Source: Pseudomonas caricapapayae (GTDB lineage Bacteria > Pseudomonadota > Gammaproteobacteria > Pseudomonadales > Pseudomonadaceae). Taken from it: a stretch of DNA of 64,000 bases. This document shows, piece by piece, positions 1 to 8,635 of the stretch. How positions within the stretch are numbered: the stretch's first letter is position 1; each line of letters starts with the position of its first letter. The stretch covers positions 1 through 64,000 of the forward strand of contig NZ_LJPW01000120.1 in NCBI RefSeq assembly GCF_001400735.1. The letters run 5' to 3'. Under the pieces are notes generated by a model. That model saw only the letters and a list, made by a program, of their open reading frames with translations. It had not been told where the DNA came from and made no database searches. The translations under genes were made by a program, and so were the position numbers.

Positions 1-55
1 GCGTTCAGCGCTGAACGCAGGCATGAAGGCCGTTTTTCAAATCCCGAAAAACGGC
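1..55. other. Perfect palindrome and hairpin at the 3' end of chrR
   Basis: Bases 1-18 are a perfect 18-base palindrome. A second inverted repeat pairs 29-38 with 46-55 (10 base pairs) and overlaps the last codons and stop of the anti-sigma gene. Read leftward, the second hairpin has no T-run after it, so a terminator role is possible but not shown. The palindrome lies at the window edge, so its context is unknown. Confidence 0.4.
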
Positions 56-702
56 TGCATCATCCGCGCCATCAGCCCGTGAAAGCGCAGCCTTGAGTCG
101 GTCGCCAGCACGCAGATGCATTCCCGATCGGGGTAGGCGATGGGCTGGTGCTGGATATGGCTGTCCAGATCGGCCACATCGTTGAGCCCGAACGCTCCCT
201 GTATATCGTGATACGCACCCTTGAGCACCATGGTCATCTCGCCGCTTTCATGGCTATGCACCGGCATGCTGACGCCGGGGGCGATTTTCAGCAGCATGAG
301 GTTGCCATGCTGGATACCTTCGGCGCGGACGCGTTGTACACCGGGGATCAGGGTCTTCCACTTCAGAGTGCTCAGCTGTCGACCAAAATGCGCCTGCATG
401 CAGACAGGCAGCAGGTCCGGGTCCTGATTGGCCGCTGGCATCGCATAGATTGCCGGTTCAGTGCTCGCTGCCGCTTCATCAAGACGCGCCAGCATCGCCG
501 ACCTGCCCTTGAGCGGCACCACGCTGCTGGTGTGCTGCTGCATCAATACTCCGCCAATCTCTTCAGCCTGCCTGAGTCGTGCCCGGCACTCGGCGCAGCG
601 TTCCAGGTGCGCGGCGGTGACCACTGAGATGACCTGCGACAGCGCTCCTGCTGCGTAACTGACCAGAGTCGCGTCATCCGGATGATGTCGTGGGCTCATC
701 AT
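37..702 (-). CDS. chrR: ChrR-type zinc-binding anti-sigma factor with C-terminal cupin
   Basis: This 221-residue protein is predicted to hold the preceding ECF sigma factor inactive until an oxidative signal arrives. The N-terminal zinc anti-sigma motif is H32-x3-C36-x2-C39, with histidines at 6-7. The cupin near 141-200 carries the motif HSHESGE. Counted from the second ATG (699), the ligands fall at His6, His31, Cys35 and Cys38, which I recall as the numbering in Rhodobacter sphaeroides ChrR. The start is fixed by an ATGA overlap with the sigma stop; the longer open frame upstream is the sigma gene read in another frame. Family knowledge: ChrR releases its sigma factor on singlet oxygen and organic peroxides. 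The signal here is inferred from that. Confidence 0.9.
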   Translation of the reverse strand: MMSPRHHPDDATLVSYAAGALSQVISVVTAAHLERCAECRARLRQAEEIGGVLMQQHTSSVVPLKGRSAMLARLDEAAASTEPAIYAMPAANQDPDLLPVCMQAHFGRQLSTLKWKTLIPGVQRVRAEGIQHGNLMLLKIAPGVSMPVHSHESGEMTMVLKGAYHDIQGAFGLNDVADLDSHIQHQPIAYPDRECICVLATDSRLRFHGLMARMMQPFFGI

Positions 703-1328
703 GATTCCTCTATCCGCGAGCGCAATTTTTGAAAGGCCAGGCGCAGGCAGGACTTCACCGTGCCCAGTGGCATACCAAGACGTTCGGAAATTTCCCGGTG
801 GCTGAGCGCTTCGAAATAAGACATTCGCAGCACTCGGGCCTGATCGGTGGGGAGGTTCTGGATGGCGATGTTCAATTGCTGCTCCTGGCGCTGGCTGTAA
901 TCGAGCGTCCGATCCACCGGTGCTTCCAGGCGTTCGAGTTGTTCCAGCGAATTCTGCACCTGCACCCAGCCGCGGTCCTTGCGCACGCTGTCGATGTAAA
1001 GATTGCGCGCAATGCGAAACAGCCATGTTCCCAGGCTTGCCTTGGCCGGGTCGAACGAGTCGGCCTTGTGCCACAGTTTGAGCAACACTTCCTGCACCAG
1101 CTCTTCAGCCTGCCCCTCGGGCACATTCAGACCGGTCAGATAACGCAACAACCGCGGTGCGAAGTGATCGTAGATGCGCATGAAGCTTTCGCGGTCCCTC
1201 TGGCGGGCCACGGCAGTGACTTCATCGATCCAAAGTCGGGTTATCGTCGATTCGCTGTGAGGAGGGGACAAGTGACAGAAGATCCTGAGACTGGCAGTAG
1301 TGCGCATGATCCACCTTCTGATCACCAT
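699..1328 (-). CDS. rpoE: ECF sigma factor of the RpoE/ChrR group (ECF11-like)
   Basis: The protein is 209 residues from the ATG at 1328, or 202 from the ATG at 1307; the first residues are poorly family-like, so the later start is plausible. It has region 2 with the RIYDHFAPRLLRYL and AEELVQEVLLKLW segments and region 4 with the helix-turn-helix SHREISERLGMPLGTVKS. It lacks extra domains, as expected of an extracytoplasmic-function sigma factor. Its stop overlaps the anti-sigma start (ATGA), implying translational coupling. The promoter just upstream matches the class recognised by this sigma group, so it is probably autoregulated. The pairing with ChrR supports the group assignment strongly. 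Confidence 0.9.
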   Translation of the reverse strand: MVIRRWIMRTTASLRIFCHLSPPHSESTITRLWIDEVTAVARQRDRESFMRIYDHFAPRLLRYLTGLNVPEGQAEELVQEVLLKLWHKADSFDPAKASLGTWLFRIARNLYIDSVRKDRGWVQVQNSLEQLERLEAPVDRTLDYSQRQEQQLNIAIQNLPTDQARVLRMSYFEALSHREISERLGMPLGTVKSCLRLAFQKLRSRIEES

Positions 1329-1356
1329 TGTCTGGTTTTGGTTCGCGATGCACAGG

Positions 1357-1385
1357 TGTTACGTAGCGGGATGGGGAGCGGATCA
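1357..1385 (-). promoter_or_regulatory. ECF11-type promoter upstream of rpoE-chrR
   Basis: Read leftward, TGATCC (1385-1380) is followed after exactly 18 bases by TAACA (1361-1357). The Rhodobacter sphaeroides sigma-E consensus, as I recall it, is TGATCC-N18-TAAGA, so this differs at one base. The predicted transcript would start near 1350, some 20-45 bases before the candidate start codons at 1328 and 1307. This indicates autoregulation; it has not been measured. Confidence 0.7.
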
Positions 1386-1644
1386 CAGGATGTGACGAGC
1401 GGTGCGTCAGCCGGGTGTCACAGTTTTTTGCACTTGCGGGGTGTATTCAGTGGATGAGCTCGTCATCCAAAAGAAGCACTGATGCACTGAACCTCAAGCA
1501 GATTTCTGGTGGCAATGATCAGCCCGATAGAGCGCGACTGGCGCTCTCGCCATCGAACCAACTGTTCCATGATTCACCTGCAGGCGAGATGATGCGGGTG
1601 TTGCCCGCCACTACAATATCGATGCGTTCCACGTCGCCTTATAG

Positions 1645-1827
1645 CGCTACTGCCCTCGGCAGCAGGATGACCTGACTACGATTATTTTCGGATACTGTTC
1701 ATTGCTGCATGGGGTGTTCCTCAAGGCCGGTAAGCCGGACAAGGTGAGTATGACGTTTCAAGGACATGTAACCGTTCCATCGTTCCTGGATTTTGCAAAA
1801 CAGCTACCCAAGTGGCTATCAGATTAG
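1645..1827 (+). pseudogene. Possible decayed coding remnant between rpoE and the aldose epimerase
   Basis: The interval 1386-1823 has no credible intact gene. On the plus strand, one frame stays open from 1645 to a TAG at 1825-1827 and reads like a protein C-terminus, with segments LLHGVFLKAGKPDKVSMTF and VPSFLDFAKQLPKWLSD. It has no start codon with a ribosome site, and the frame is closed by a stop just upstream. I do not recognise the family. A 7-bp inverted repeat (1529-1535 with 1541-1547) lies upstream. The reading as a relic is inference. Confidence 0.3.
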
Positions 1828-2702
1828 GTTGGTTTCAATGCCCGATAAGACAGACTGACCTCCAACCCCATCGACTCACCCTGCCGCAACAACCTCAATC
1901 CTGGCCGCCCTGGCAAATGATGCGCGTTGACCGGGTGGCTGACCGGCTCGAAGCAAAAGAAATCCAGCCCCGGTGGGCAGAACACCAGAAAGTATTCGCT
2001 TTCGGTGGCCTGGCAGTGCAGCTCATAGCCCAGGTCAGGCTGGCTGATGATACTGTGGCCATCCCAGCCGGTGAAACCGTTGTCCAGGCGTGTGTCGGGC
2101 AGCGTGTTGCCGTGCCGGAAGTCCCACTCGGCGGGCAGGTCCTGCAAGGCGCGGGGCAAACCGGCTTCGTCGCACAGCCAGACCTGCGCAGCCTTGGCCT
2201 GCAAACGAGTGTGGGCCGTGCGCGGCAAGTACGGGTGCAGGCCCAGCCCGTGCCAGACGGCGCGGCTGTCCTGATGGGTGGTGCTCAGTTCGATGCTCAG
2301 CGTGCCGCCGCGCAGGGTGTAGCGCAGTTGGGCGCGGTAGGCGAACGGTATCAGGCTGTCGAGTTGCAGGCAGACCTGCTGCGGGGTTTGTTCGATGACC
2401 GTCCAGGCTTGTTGCCAGGCACTGCCGTGGATCGGCAGCGGGTCATTGGCGCTGTTTGGCTTCAAGGCCAGCCAGCCGTCCGGCGTGTCGAAACCGCCGT
2501 CGCCGATCCGGTTCGACCACGGTGCCAGCGGGTAGCAGGCCAGCCGACGGGGCGTCCCGGCCGCCAAAGCCTGTTCGTCGCTGGGGCGCAGCAGGGGTTG
2601 CCCGCTGGCCAGGATGGTCCAGTTGACGATACTGCCGCCGATGTCGGGGGCCAGTGTCAGGCGGGTCAGGCCATCTTCAAGGGTCAGTACGTTCGCGGGC
2701 AT
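1824..2702 (-). CDS. Aldose 1-epimerase family protein
   Basis: This 292-residue protein belongs to the galactose-mutarotase-like superfamily, which interconverts alpha and beta anomers of hexoses. Visible family features are NRIGDGGF near residue 80, the histidine-bearing segments LPIHGSAW and GLGLHPYL, and the C-terminal CFEPVSHPVNAHH with the expected acidic residue. The length is normal for the bacterial family. It starts inside the last codons of the DMT permease gene (26-base overlap), so it is probably the last gene of the uronate operon. Anomer conversion of imported sugars or uronates is a sensible role; the actual substrate cannot be read from the sequence. Confidence 0.85.
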   Translation of the reverse strand: MPANVLTLEDGLTRLTLAPDIGGSIVNWTILASGQPLLRPSDEQALAAGTPRRLACYPLAPWSNRIGDGGFDTPDGWLALKPNSANDPLPIHGSAWQQAWTVIEQTPQQVCLQLDSLIPFAYRAQLRYTLRGGTLSIELSTTHQDSRAVWHGLGLHPYLPRTAHTRLQAKAAQVWLCDEAGLPRALQDLPAEWDFRHGNTLPDTRLDNGFTGWDGHSIISQPDLGYELHCQATESEYFLVFCPPGLDFFCFEPVSHPVNAHHLPGRPGLRLLRQGESMGLEVSLSYRALKPT

Positions 2703-3660
2703 GCTTCAGGGCCTTGCTGGGTGAGGGACTGGAAGGTTGAGGTGCTTGCGATGGGCTGCGCCGCCAGGTCAGCAAGACAATACCGCTGACGACGATCAGC
2801 CCGCCGATGACCTGACCGCTGCTGAGCAATTGATCGAGAATCAGCCAGCCGAACAGCAGGCTCGCCACCGGCTCGATATTCATCACCGGCGCGTTGCGGG
2901 CGATGTCCAGACGCGCCATGCAGATGAACAGCAGCGAGAAGCCCAGGCCGTACAGCACCACCAGGCTGGCCAGCGCGGTCCAGCCGACAGAGCTTGTCGG
3001 CAGACCCACGCCGCCGGGCAGCACGCCGCTGCTGCCTGCTATGGCGGCGACTACAAACACCACTGCCATGGTCAACATGCTGCGTACGCTGCCGCGCATG
3101 CCCGCCAGCTTGTTATCGGTAATCCACAGCGCAAAGGCAAACACCACCGCAGCGGTGGACGCGTAGGCGATGCCCTCGAGCCATTGCGGCTCGCTGCTGC
3201 CCGGATTCGACAAGCGTTGTGGCACGTCCAGCGCCATCGCCAGGCCAAACAGGATCAACCCCATCAGGCCTGCTGCGCGCCGCGTCGGCCTGGCACCCCC
3301 CAGTGCCCAGGTCAACAGTGCCAGCAGAATCGGCGATACATTGACCACCAGCAGTGCCAGCGCCACCGGAATACGTGCCACCGCCGAGTAGATACAAAAA
3401 CTCTGCGTGGCGATCAACAGCCCCAGAAGCAGTTGCCAGCGCCAGGTGCTGGCGGGAAGACCGAGCCCTTCCCGCTGCCAGAGCACCAGGCTGACCAGTA
3501 CCAGCAGGGTCACGCCGGAGCGACAGAGGATGGCCAGCAGCAGGCCGGTATCATGATCGAAGGCAATACGGGCGGCGATATGGTTGCCGGCGAACGAACA
3601 GGCCAGCAGCGCCAGGATCAGTACAGCAATATGGCGCGGGAAGAGGGCAGGGGCAGACAT
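2677..3660 (-). CDS. EamA/DMT-family inner-membrane permease
   Basis: This 327-residue protein is almost entirely hydrophobic, with about ten membrane segments in two EamA-like halves, as usual for drug/metabolite transporters. An FAGNHIAARIAFDH segment follows the first helix and a PVASLLFGWLILDQ segment lies in the second half, both typical of the family. The C-terminus is basic and serine/proline-rich. It lies about 80 bases downstream of the TRAP large permease gene and overlaps the epimerase gene, so it is likely co-transcribed with the uronate genes. Transport direction and substrate are unknown; export of an intermediate or amino acid is as possible as sugar uptake. Confidence 0.85.
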   Translation of the reverse strand: MSAPALFPRHIAVLILALLACSFAGNHIAARIAFDHDTGLLLAILCRSGVTLLVLVSLVLWQREGLGLPASTWRWQLLLGLLIATQSFCIYSAVARIPVALALLVVNVSPILLALLTWALGGARPTRRAAGLMGLILFGLAMALDVPQRLSNPGSSEPQWLEGIAYASTAAVVFAFALWITDNKLAGMRGSVRSMLTMAVVFVVAAIAGSSGVLPGGVGLPTSSVGWTALASLVVLYGLGFSLLFICMARLDIARNAPVMNIEPVASLLFGWLILDQLLSSGQVIGGLIVVSGIVLLTWRRSPSQAPQPSSPSPSKALKHARERTDP

Positions 3661-3741
3661 GCGGACCAGCCTCCTTGGCTGGAGAGGGAAATGGCATGCC
3701 GACGCTCGCGAGGAGCCCCGGCAGCCGTGTGACCAGAGGCT

Positions 3742-5022
3742 TTAGAGCACGACGCTCGGCAACCACAACGAGATGGCAGGGATGTAGGTGACCAGCATCA
3801 GCACCAGGAACAGCGCAACATAGAACGGCAGCAAGGCTTTTACGGTGGCTTCGATGGTGACTTTGCCCACTGCGGCACCGACGAACAGCACAGCACCGAC
3901 AGGCGGCGTGATCAGTCCGATCCCCAGGTTGACCAGCATGATCATGCCGAAATGCACCGGGTCCACGCCGACGCCGACGATGACCGGTAGCAATATCGGG
4001 GTCAGGATCAGAATCAGCGGCGCCATGTCCATCACCGTGCCCAGCAGCAGCAACATCACGTTGATGCACATCAGGATCACGTAGCGGTTATCCGACAGGG
4101 TCAGAAACGCGGTGGTGATCTTCATCGGGATTTCCATCAGCGTCAGGATGTAGCCGAAGCTGGCAGCAAAGCCGATCAGGATCATCACGATGGAAATGGT
4201 GCGTGCTGCCCGGTGCATCAGTTTGGGCAGATCGCGCCATTTGTAATCGCGGTAGATAAACATGGTGACGAAGAACGACCAGAGCACGGCAATGGCGGCC
4301 GACTCGGTGGCAGTGAAGATCCCCGACAGAATACCGCCGAGAATAATGACCATGGCCATCATGCCCCAGAGTGCTTCACCGGCGATTTTCAGTGCCTGAC
4401 GCAGCGGAATCACTTCACCTTTGGGGTAGTTGCGCTTGCGCGCAAAAATCATGCACAGGCCCATCATCACCGCACTGAGCAAGAGCCCCGGCATGATCCC
4501 GGCCATGAACAGCGACGCAATGGAGACCGTGCCGCCCGCAGCCAGCGAATAGAGAACCGAGTTATGGCTGGGGGGCGTCAACAGGGCCTGGACCGAACCG
4601 CTGACGGTCACTGCCGTCGAGAAGTCCCGCGGGTAGCCGTTGCGTTCCATCTCCGGGATCAGCACCGAACCCACCGAGGCCGTGTCCGCTACCGAGGAGC
4701 CCGAGATCGCGCCGAAGAAGGTCGAGGCCACGATATTGACCAGCGACAGGCCACCGCGCACGAAGCCCACCAGCACTGCGGCAAAGGCGACCAGGCGTCG
4801 CGACATACCGCCTTCGGCCATGATTGCTCCGGCCAGCACGAAGAACGGAATTGCCAGCAGCGAGAATTTGTTTACGCCCCCCGCAATCTGAATCATCAAC
4901 GCATCGGCCGGGATATCGATCCACCAGGCCCCGACCAGCGCCGACAGCCCCAGCGCGTAGGCAACAGGCATGCCGAGGAGAATCAACGCAATGAAGCTGC
5001 CCAACAGTATAAAAGCGTCCAT
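3742..5022 (-). CDS. dctM: TRAP transporter large permease (DctM type)
   Basis: The protein has 426 residues and about twelve membrane helices, the normal size of the TRAP large subunit, which forms the sodium-coupled transport channel in the inner membrane. Typical family segments include LGMPVAYALG near the N-terminus, GAISGSSVADTASVGSVLIPEM around residues 105-125, and NLGIGLITPPVGAVLFVG near residue 370. The start codon immediately follows the stop of the small permease gene (TAAATG). With the binding protein and small permease it forms a complete TRAP system. The neighbouring udh gene suggests that D-glucuronate or D-galacturonate is the substrate. Confidence 0.93.
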   Translation of the reverse strand: MDAFILLGSFIALILLGMPVAYALGLSALVGAWWIDIPADALMIQIAGGVNKFSLLAIPFFVLAGAIMAEGGMSRRLVAFAAVLVGFVRGGLSLVNIVASTFFGAISGSSVADTASVGSVLIPEMERNGYPRDFSTAVTVSGSVQALLTPPSHNSVLYSLAAGGTVSIASLFMAGIMPGLLLSAVMMGLCMIFARKRNYPKGEVIPLRQALKIAGEALWGMMAMVIILGGILSGIFTATESAAIAVLWSFFVTMFIYRDYKWRDLPKLMHRAARTISIVMILIGFAASFGYILTLMEIPMKITTAFLTLSDNRYVILMCINVMLLLLGTVMDMAPLILILTPILLPVIVGVGVDPVHFGMIMLVNLGIGLITPPVGAVLFVGAAVGKVTIEATVKALLPFYVALFLVLMLVTYIPAISLWLPSVVL

Positions 5023-5550
5023 TTATGCGGCACCTTCGCTTTCTTCAATGACGTCGAAACGCATGACTGCGCGATGACTCTGGTCACCCAGCAACAGCCT
5101 TTCCAGCACAAAAATCAGGGTCACGATGCCGCCAATGGGAATCGGCAGATACGAGATGCCAACGCGCAGAAACGGCAGTTCGCCGACAAACTGATTCCAG
5201 GTGGTGGCGCACAGCTTGAAGCCCTTGAAAATCATGAACAGGGCGACGATCGCCATCAGAATCTGCACCACCACGCTGGCGACTCTGCGCACCTGCTGCG
5301 GCATGCGGTCAACGGCCATCGACACCGCCATGTGCGCACCGGCCCGGTAGCTGGCGGCGGCACCGAAGAAGGTAAACACCACCATCAGCAGAATGGCAGT
5401 GGGTTCAGGCCAGCTGGAACCGCTGCCGAGTATGTAGCGGGCAAAGATGCCCCAGGGGATGATCAGGGTCATGATCAGCACCGACAGGCCGGCAATGCCG
5501 ATGCAGACCCGATAAATCGTGTCATTGATGCGCAATAGCGTATTTTTCAT
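5023..5550 (-). CDS. dctQ: TRAP transporter small permease (DctQ type)
   Basis: The protein is 175 residues from the ATG at 5550, which has a GGTGAG ribosome site just upstream; an in-frame ATG at 5583 is possible but less well placed. Four membrane helices are visible, with the typical family pattern of a WPEPTAILLMVVFTFFGAAA stretch between helices one and two. DctQ links the binding protein and the large permease. It sits directly between those genes with almost no spacing, so the three subunits are translated from one message. Confidence 0.9.
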   Translation of the reverse strand: MKNTLLRINDTIYRVCIGIAGLSVLIMTLIIPWGIFARYILGSGSSWPEPTAILLMVVFTFFGAAASYRAGAHMAVSMAVDRMPQQVRRVASVVVQILMAIVALFMIFKGFKLCATTWNQFVGELPFLRVGISYLPIPIGGIVTLIFVLERLLLGDQSHRAVMRFDVIEESEGAA

Positions 5551-5610
5551 GGGCTCACCACTGCGGCGGGAGCGAGCGTTCACTCGTTCCCGCAGCTTGA
5601 TCGGACAGGC

Positions 5611-6636
5611 TTATTGGGCCGCTTGGGTATTGTTCGCCGCGAGTGCCGGATTGGTCTGGACCGCTTCGATGCGGCTGATCAGATCCTTGTAAGGCGCACC
5701 GAACTTGTCACGCACCGGCTGGGTGGCGTCGTAGAAGGCTTTCTTCTGCTCCGGCGTCAGGGTGATGAACTCCACGCCTGCTGCCTTGAGTTTGGTCTCG
5801 GCATCGGCTGACGACTTGTCCCACAGCGTGCGCTCTTCCATCTGCGCTTCACGGGCCAGCTTTTTCACCAGCGTCTGTTGCTCGGGCTTGAGCTTTTCCC
5901 AGGTGGCCTTCGACATCACGATGGGCTCGGGCAGGATCAGGTGCTCGGTCATGGTGAAGAATTTGGCGTTCTGATAGTGGTTGTGCTGGTAGTAGGTCGG
6001 CGGGTTGTTTTCGGCGCCATCGATCACGCCGGTCTGCAGGGCGCTGAAGATTTCCCCGGTGGCCATGGCGATCCCATTGCCGCCCATGTCGTTGATGGTT
6101 TCGATGAACACCGGGTTGCCCTGAACGCGGATTTTCATGCCTTTGAGGTCGGAAATCTGGCGTACCGGCTTCTTGGTGTACAGGTTGCGGGTCCCGCCAT
6201 CCATCCAGGCCAGGGCGACCATGTTGAATGGCGAGTTGGTGATCTTGTCGAGAATTTCCTGGCCGATTTCGCCGTCGATGATCGTGCGCATATGCGCCTG
6301 GTCGCGGAACACGAACGGCAGGTTGAAGACATTGACGTCCGGCACGACCGGGCCGACGATGCCGAGGCTGACGCGGGTCATCTGTACGGCACCGCTCTGG
6401 ACCTGCTCGACGACTTCCTTTTCGGAACCGAGCACGCCGCCGGCGTACATCTTGAAGGTGATCTCGCCCTTGGATTGCTCCTCGAGCTTTTTGCCCATGT
6501 TCTGTTCTGCCACGACTGGCGCGTAGCCTGCGGGGTGAACCTCGGCGAACTTGATGTTGAGGTCTTCTTTGGGCGTGCAGGCCACACAAAAGACCAGCGG
6601 AAGTGCGGCGATGAGGAGCTTGCGTTTGAAATCCAT
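5611..6636 (-). CDS. dctP: TRAP transporter substrate-binding protein (DctP type)
   Basis: The protein has 341 residues from the ATG at 6636, where MDFKRKLLIAALPLVF begins an export signal; the longer upstream frame runs into the lactonase gene. The signal ends in CVACTPKED, so the mature protein may be a lipoprotein, although a Cys three residues before the modified Cys departs from the usual lipobox. Family signatures are the ETINDMGGNGIAMATGEIFS and QTGVIDGAENNPPTYY segments; in DctP proteins an Arg in the segment KIRVQGNPVF binds the substrate carboxylate. This fits a uronate ligand. It lies 56 bases after the lactonase gene. Confidence 0.92.
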   Translation of the reverse strand: MDFKRKLLIAALPLVFCVACTPKEDLNIKFAEVHPAGYAPVVAEQNMGKKLEEQSKGEITFKMYAGGVLGSEKEVVEQVQSGAVQMTRVSLGIVGPVVPDVNVFNLPFVFRDQAHMRTIIDGEIGQEILDKITNSPFNMVALAWMDGGTRNLYTKKPVRQISDLKGMKIRVQGNPVFIETINDMGGNGIAMATGEIFSALQTGVIDGAENNPPTYYQHNHYQNAKFFTMTEHLILPEPIVMSKATWEKLKPEQQTLVKKLAREAQMEERTLWDKSSADAETKLKAAGVEFITLTPEQKKAFYDATQPVRDKFGAPYKDLISRIEAVQTNPALAANNTQAAQ

Positions 6637-6692
6637 GGATATCTCCGATTTTGTTATTTTTGGTCGAGCTACGGGATTTTCGGTGATCGCTG

Positions 6693-7577
6693 TCAGCCCT
6701 GAAAAACGGGTTCCTCCAGGCCTTTGACGCCAGGTCGCAACGCGAACACACCACCGGCGAGTGGCTGGTCGCTGAGATCGCCACCAGGGCGAATGGAGGT
6801 GACGAACAGGGTGTCCAGATCGGGGCCGCCAAAGGCACACATGGCTGGTTTTTTCACCGGCATGAACAGCGAGCGGTCGAGTTTGCCATTGGGCGTAAAA
6901 CGGTGGATCAGGCCGGCATCGTTGCCGCAGATCCAGTAGCAGCCATCGGTATCGATCGCGGCACCGTCGGGGCGACCCAGGTGATGGTTCATGTCGACGA
7001 ACAGGCGACGGTTGTGTGGCGTGCCACTGTCGGTGTCGTAATCGAACGCCCAGATCTTCTGCACGTTGGGGTGGGAGTCGGACAGGTACATCGTCTTGCC
7101 ATCCGGGCTGAACGCCAGGCCGTTGGGCACGATGAAATCCTTCAACCGTGCGTCAAGCGTCTTCTGTCCGGCGCTGTAGCGATACATCGCGCCAACCACT
7201 GCGCCCGCTGCCATGTCCATCAACATGGTGCCCGCCCAGAAACGGCCCTGTCGGTCGCAACGGCCATCATTGAAGCGCATGCCGGTCTGTGCATGCTCGA
7301 CGCTTGCCAGAAGCGTACTGATCAGGCTGCCGTCTTCGCAGGGCTGTAGATGAAAAATGCCGCTTTCCATCCCTGCAATCCAGCCACCTCGGCTGTCGGC
7401 GGCGATACAGGCCAGCATCTGCGGGGCTTTCCAACTGCGGGTGCTGTCCTCGCCAAAACGCCAGCTATGCAGCTCGCCTTTGGGAATATCCACCCAGTAC
7501 AGCGCCTGGTCACGTACGCTCCAGACGGGGCTTTCGCCGGTGGCATTCTGTGCATCGGCAATCAGTTCGGCATCCAT
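6693..7577 (-). CDS. SMP-30/gluconolactonase family lactonase
   Basis: The protein has 294 residues and a six-bladed propeller pattern. Metal-site segments of the family are present: GESPVW at residues 14-19, the RFNDGRCDRQGRFWAGTM block near 105, IVPNGLAFSPDG near 150, and GRPDGAAIDTDGCYW near 200. These enzymes hydrolyse sugar lactones. Directly downstream of uronate dehydrogenase, the likely job is opening the aldarolactone made by Udh to glucarate or galactarate. I recall an SMP-30 gene beside udh in P. syringae pv. tomato DC3000. Substrate specificity is inferred from position. Confidence 0.88.
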   Translation of the reverse strand: MDAELIADAQNATGESPVWSVRDQALYWVDIPKGELHSWRFGEDSTRSWKAPQMLACIAADSRGGWIAGMESGIFHLQPCEDGSLISTLLASVEHAQTGMRFNDGRCDRQGRFWAGTMLMDMAAGAVVGAMYRYSAGQKTLDARLKDFIVPNGLAFSPDGKTMYLSDSHPNVQKIWAFDYDTDSGTPHNRRLFVDMNHHLGRPDGAAIDTDGCYWICGNDAGLIHRFTPNGKLDRSLFMPVKKPAMCAFGGPDLDTLFVTSIRPGGDLSDQPLAGGVFALRPGVKGLEEPVFQG

Positions 7578-7619
7578 GACGGCTCGTATCTCCAGAGTTC
7601 TGCAACAGGAAGGCGCTGC

Positions 7620-8444
7620 TTATTTATCGCCGAAGGGTCCGGAGGCTACAAAGGCACCGCCCTGATAGACCATTGCCGGGTCATCGGCTGCCAGCGGCGG
7701 CTGAGCGTCGACCTTGGCGCGGAAAACTTCCGAGCTGTCCTTGGGGGCGTAGTCCAGTTTGCTGGCCAGGCGGTTGTCCCACCACACCGTCTTGTTGTCC
7801 GAAACGCCGTAGACCACCGTGTGGCCGACGTCTGGCGTGTACAGGGAGCGCTCGATCAACTGGGTCAGGTCGCCAAAGCTCAGCCAGGTGCTCATCATCC
7901 GGCGGTTCTGTGGTTCAGGGAACGACGAGCCGATGCGAATGCTGACGGTTTCGATGCCGTAACGATCGAAGTAGAAACTGGCCATGTCTTCGCCATAGGA
8001 CTTGGACAGACCGTAATAACTGTCCGGACGGCGAGGGGAGTTCGCGTCGATGGTTTCGCTCTGCTTGTAGAAACCGATCACGTGGTTGGAGCTGGCGAAG
8101 ATCACGCGTTTCACGCCATGGCGGCGGGCAGCTTCGTAGATGTGGAAAACACCGCAGATATTAGCGCCGAGAACCTCCTCGAACGGTCTCTCGACCGATA
8201 CGCCGCCGAAATGCACAATCGCGTCAACGCCTTCGACCAGACGGTGTACGGCGTCCTTGTCTGCCAGATCGCAGACCTGAACCTCTTCACCATCGACTGC
8301 GGGTGCCATGTCAGCAATGTCGGACAGTCGCAGAATGTTTGCGTAAGGGCGCAGTGTTTCACGCAATACCTTGCCCAGGCCACCTGCCGCACCGGTCAGC
8401 AGCAGGCGATTAAAGGGAGTTTGAGTGGTATGAGCCGATGCCAT
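7620..8444 (-). CDS. udh: Uronate dehydrogenase, NAD-dependent
   Basis: This 274-residue short-chain dehydrogenase oxidises D-glucuronate and D-galacturonate at C1 to the aldarolactones, using NAD. I recognise the sequence as the well-characterised P. syringae type. The dinucleotide site is TGAAGGLGK near residue 17, and the catalytic YxxxK is in SYYGLSKSYGED. FGGVSVERPFEEVLGAN and FASSNHVIG also match the family. The start MASAHTTQ at 8444 is chosen because it matches the known enzyme; an ATG at 8507 would place the operator inside the gene. It is the first gene of the uronate operon, behind a sigma-70-like promoter with an operator at the start site. Confidence 0.95.
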   Translation of the reverse strand: MASAHTTQTPFNRLLLTGAAGGLGKVLRETLRPYANILRLSDIADMAPAVDGEEVQVCDLADKDAVHRLVEGVDAIVHFGGVSVERPFEEVLGANICGVFHIYEAARRHGVKRVIFASSNHVIGFYKQSETIDANSPRRPDSYYGLSKSYGEDMASFYFDRYGIETVSIRIGSSFPEPQNRRMMSTWLSFGDLTQLIERSLYTPDVGHTVVYGVSDNKTVWWDNRLASKLDYAPKDSSEVFRAKVDAQPPLAADDPAMVYQGGAFVASGPFGDK

Positions 8445-8476
8445 GAGAAAAGTCCCGATTGTTATTGTTGTCATCT

Positions 8477-8526
8477 GTTGTCGTATGACTTGCCGGATTA
8501 TCGGCACCGCATACGTTGATTGTCAA
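8477..8526 (-). promoter_or_regulatory. udh promoter with GntR/FadR-type operator
   Basis: Read leftward, TTGACA (8526-8521), 18 bases, GATAAT (8502-8497), then after 7 bases the 13-base element GTCATACGACAAC (8489-8477). The element is an imperfect dyad of the kind bound by FadR-subfamily GntR regulators. It lies at the predicted start point and 32 bases before the udh ATG, which suits repression. The same arrangement recurs at 10216-10265. No regulator gene lies in the window next to it. Confidence 0.65.
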
Positions 8527-8635
8527 CGCGGCCAAAGTATAAAAACGACCCGCTGGCTCACTTGGCCCGATACATTTGTAACAAGGCAAAACCTGTCTGT
8601 GCAGCCGAGCTTTCAGGCAGGCTTTGCCATGCATT

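Noticed and set aside
1812..2789. Plus-strand open frame opposite the aldose epimerase
   Set aside because: It is antisense to a well-supported gene and has low-complexity, Gln/Val-rich content.
4213..5538. Plus-strand open frame of 441 codons opposite the TRAP permease genes
   Set aside because: The His/Gln/Arg-rich translation is the usual complement of membrane-protein codons.
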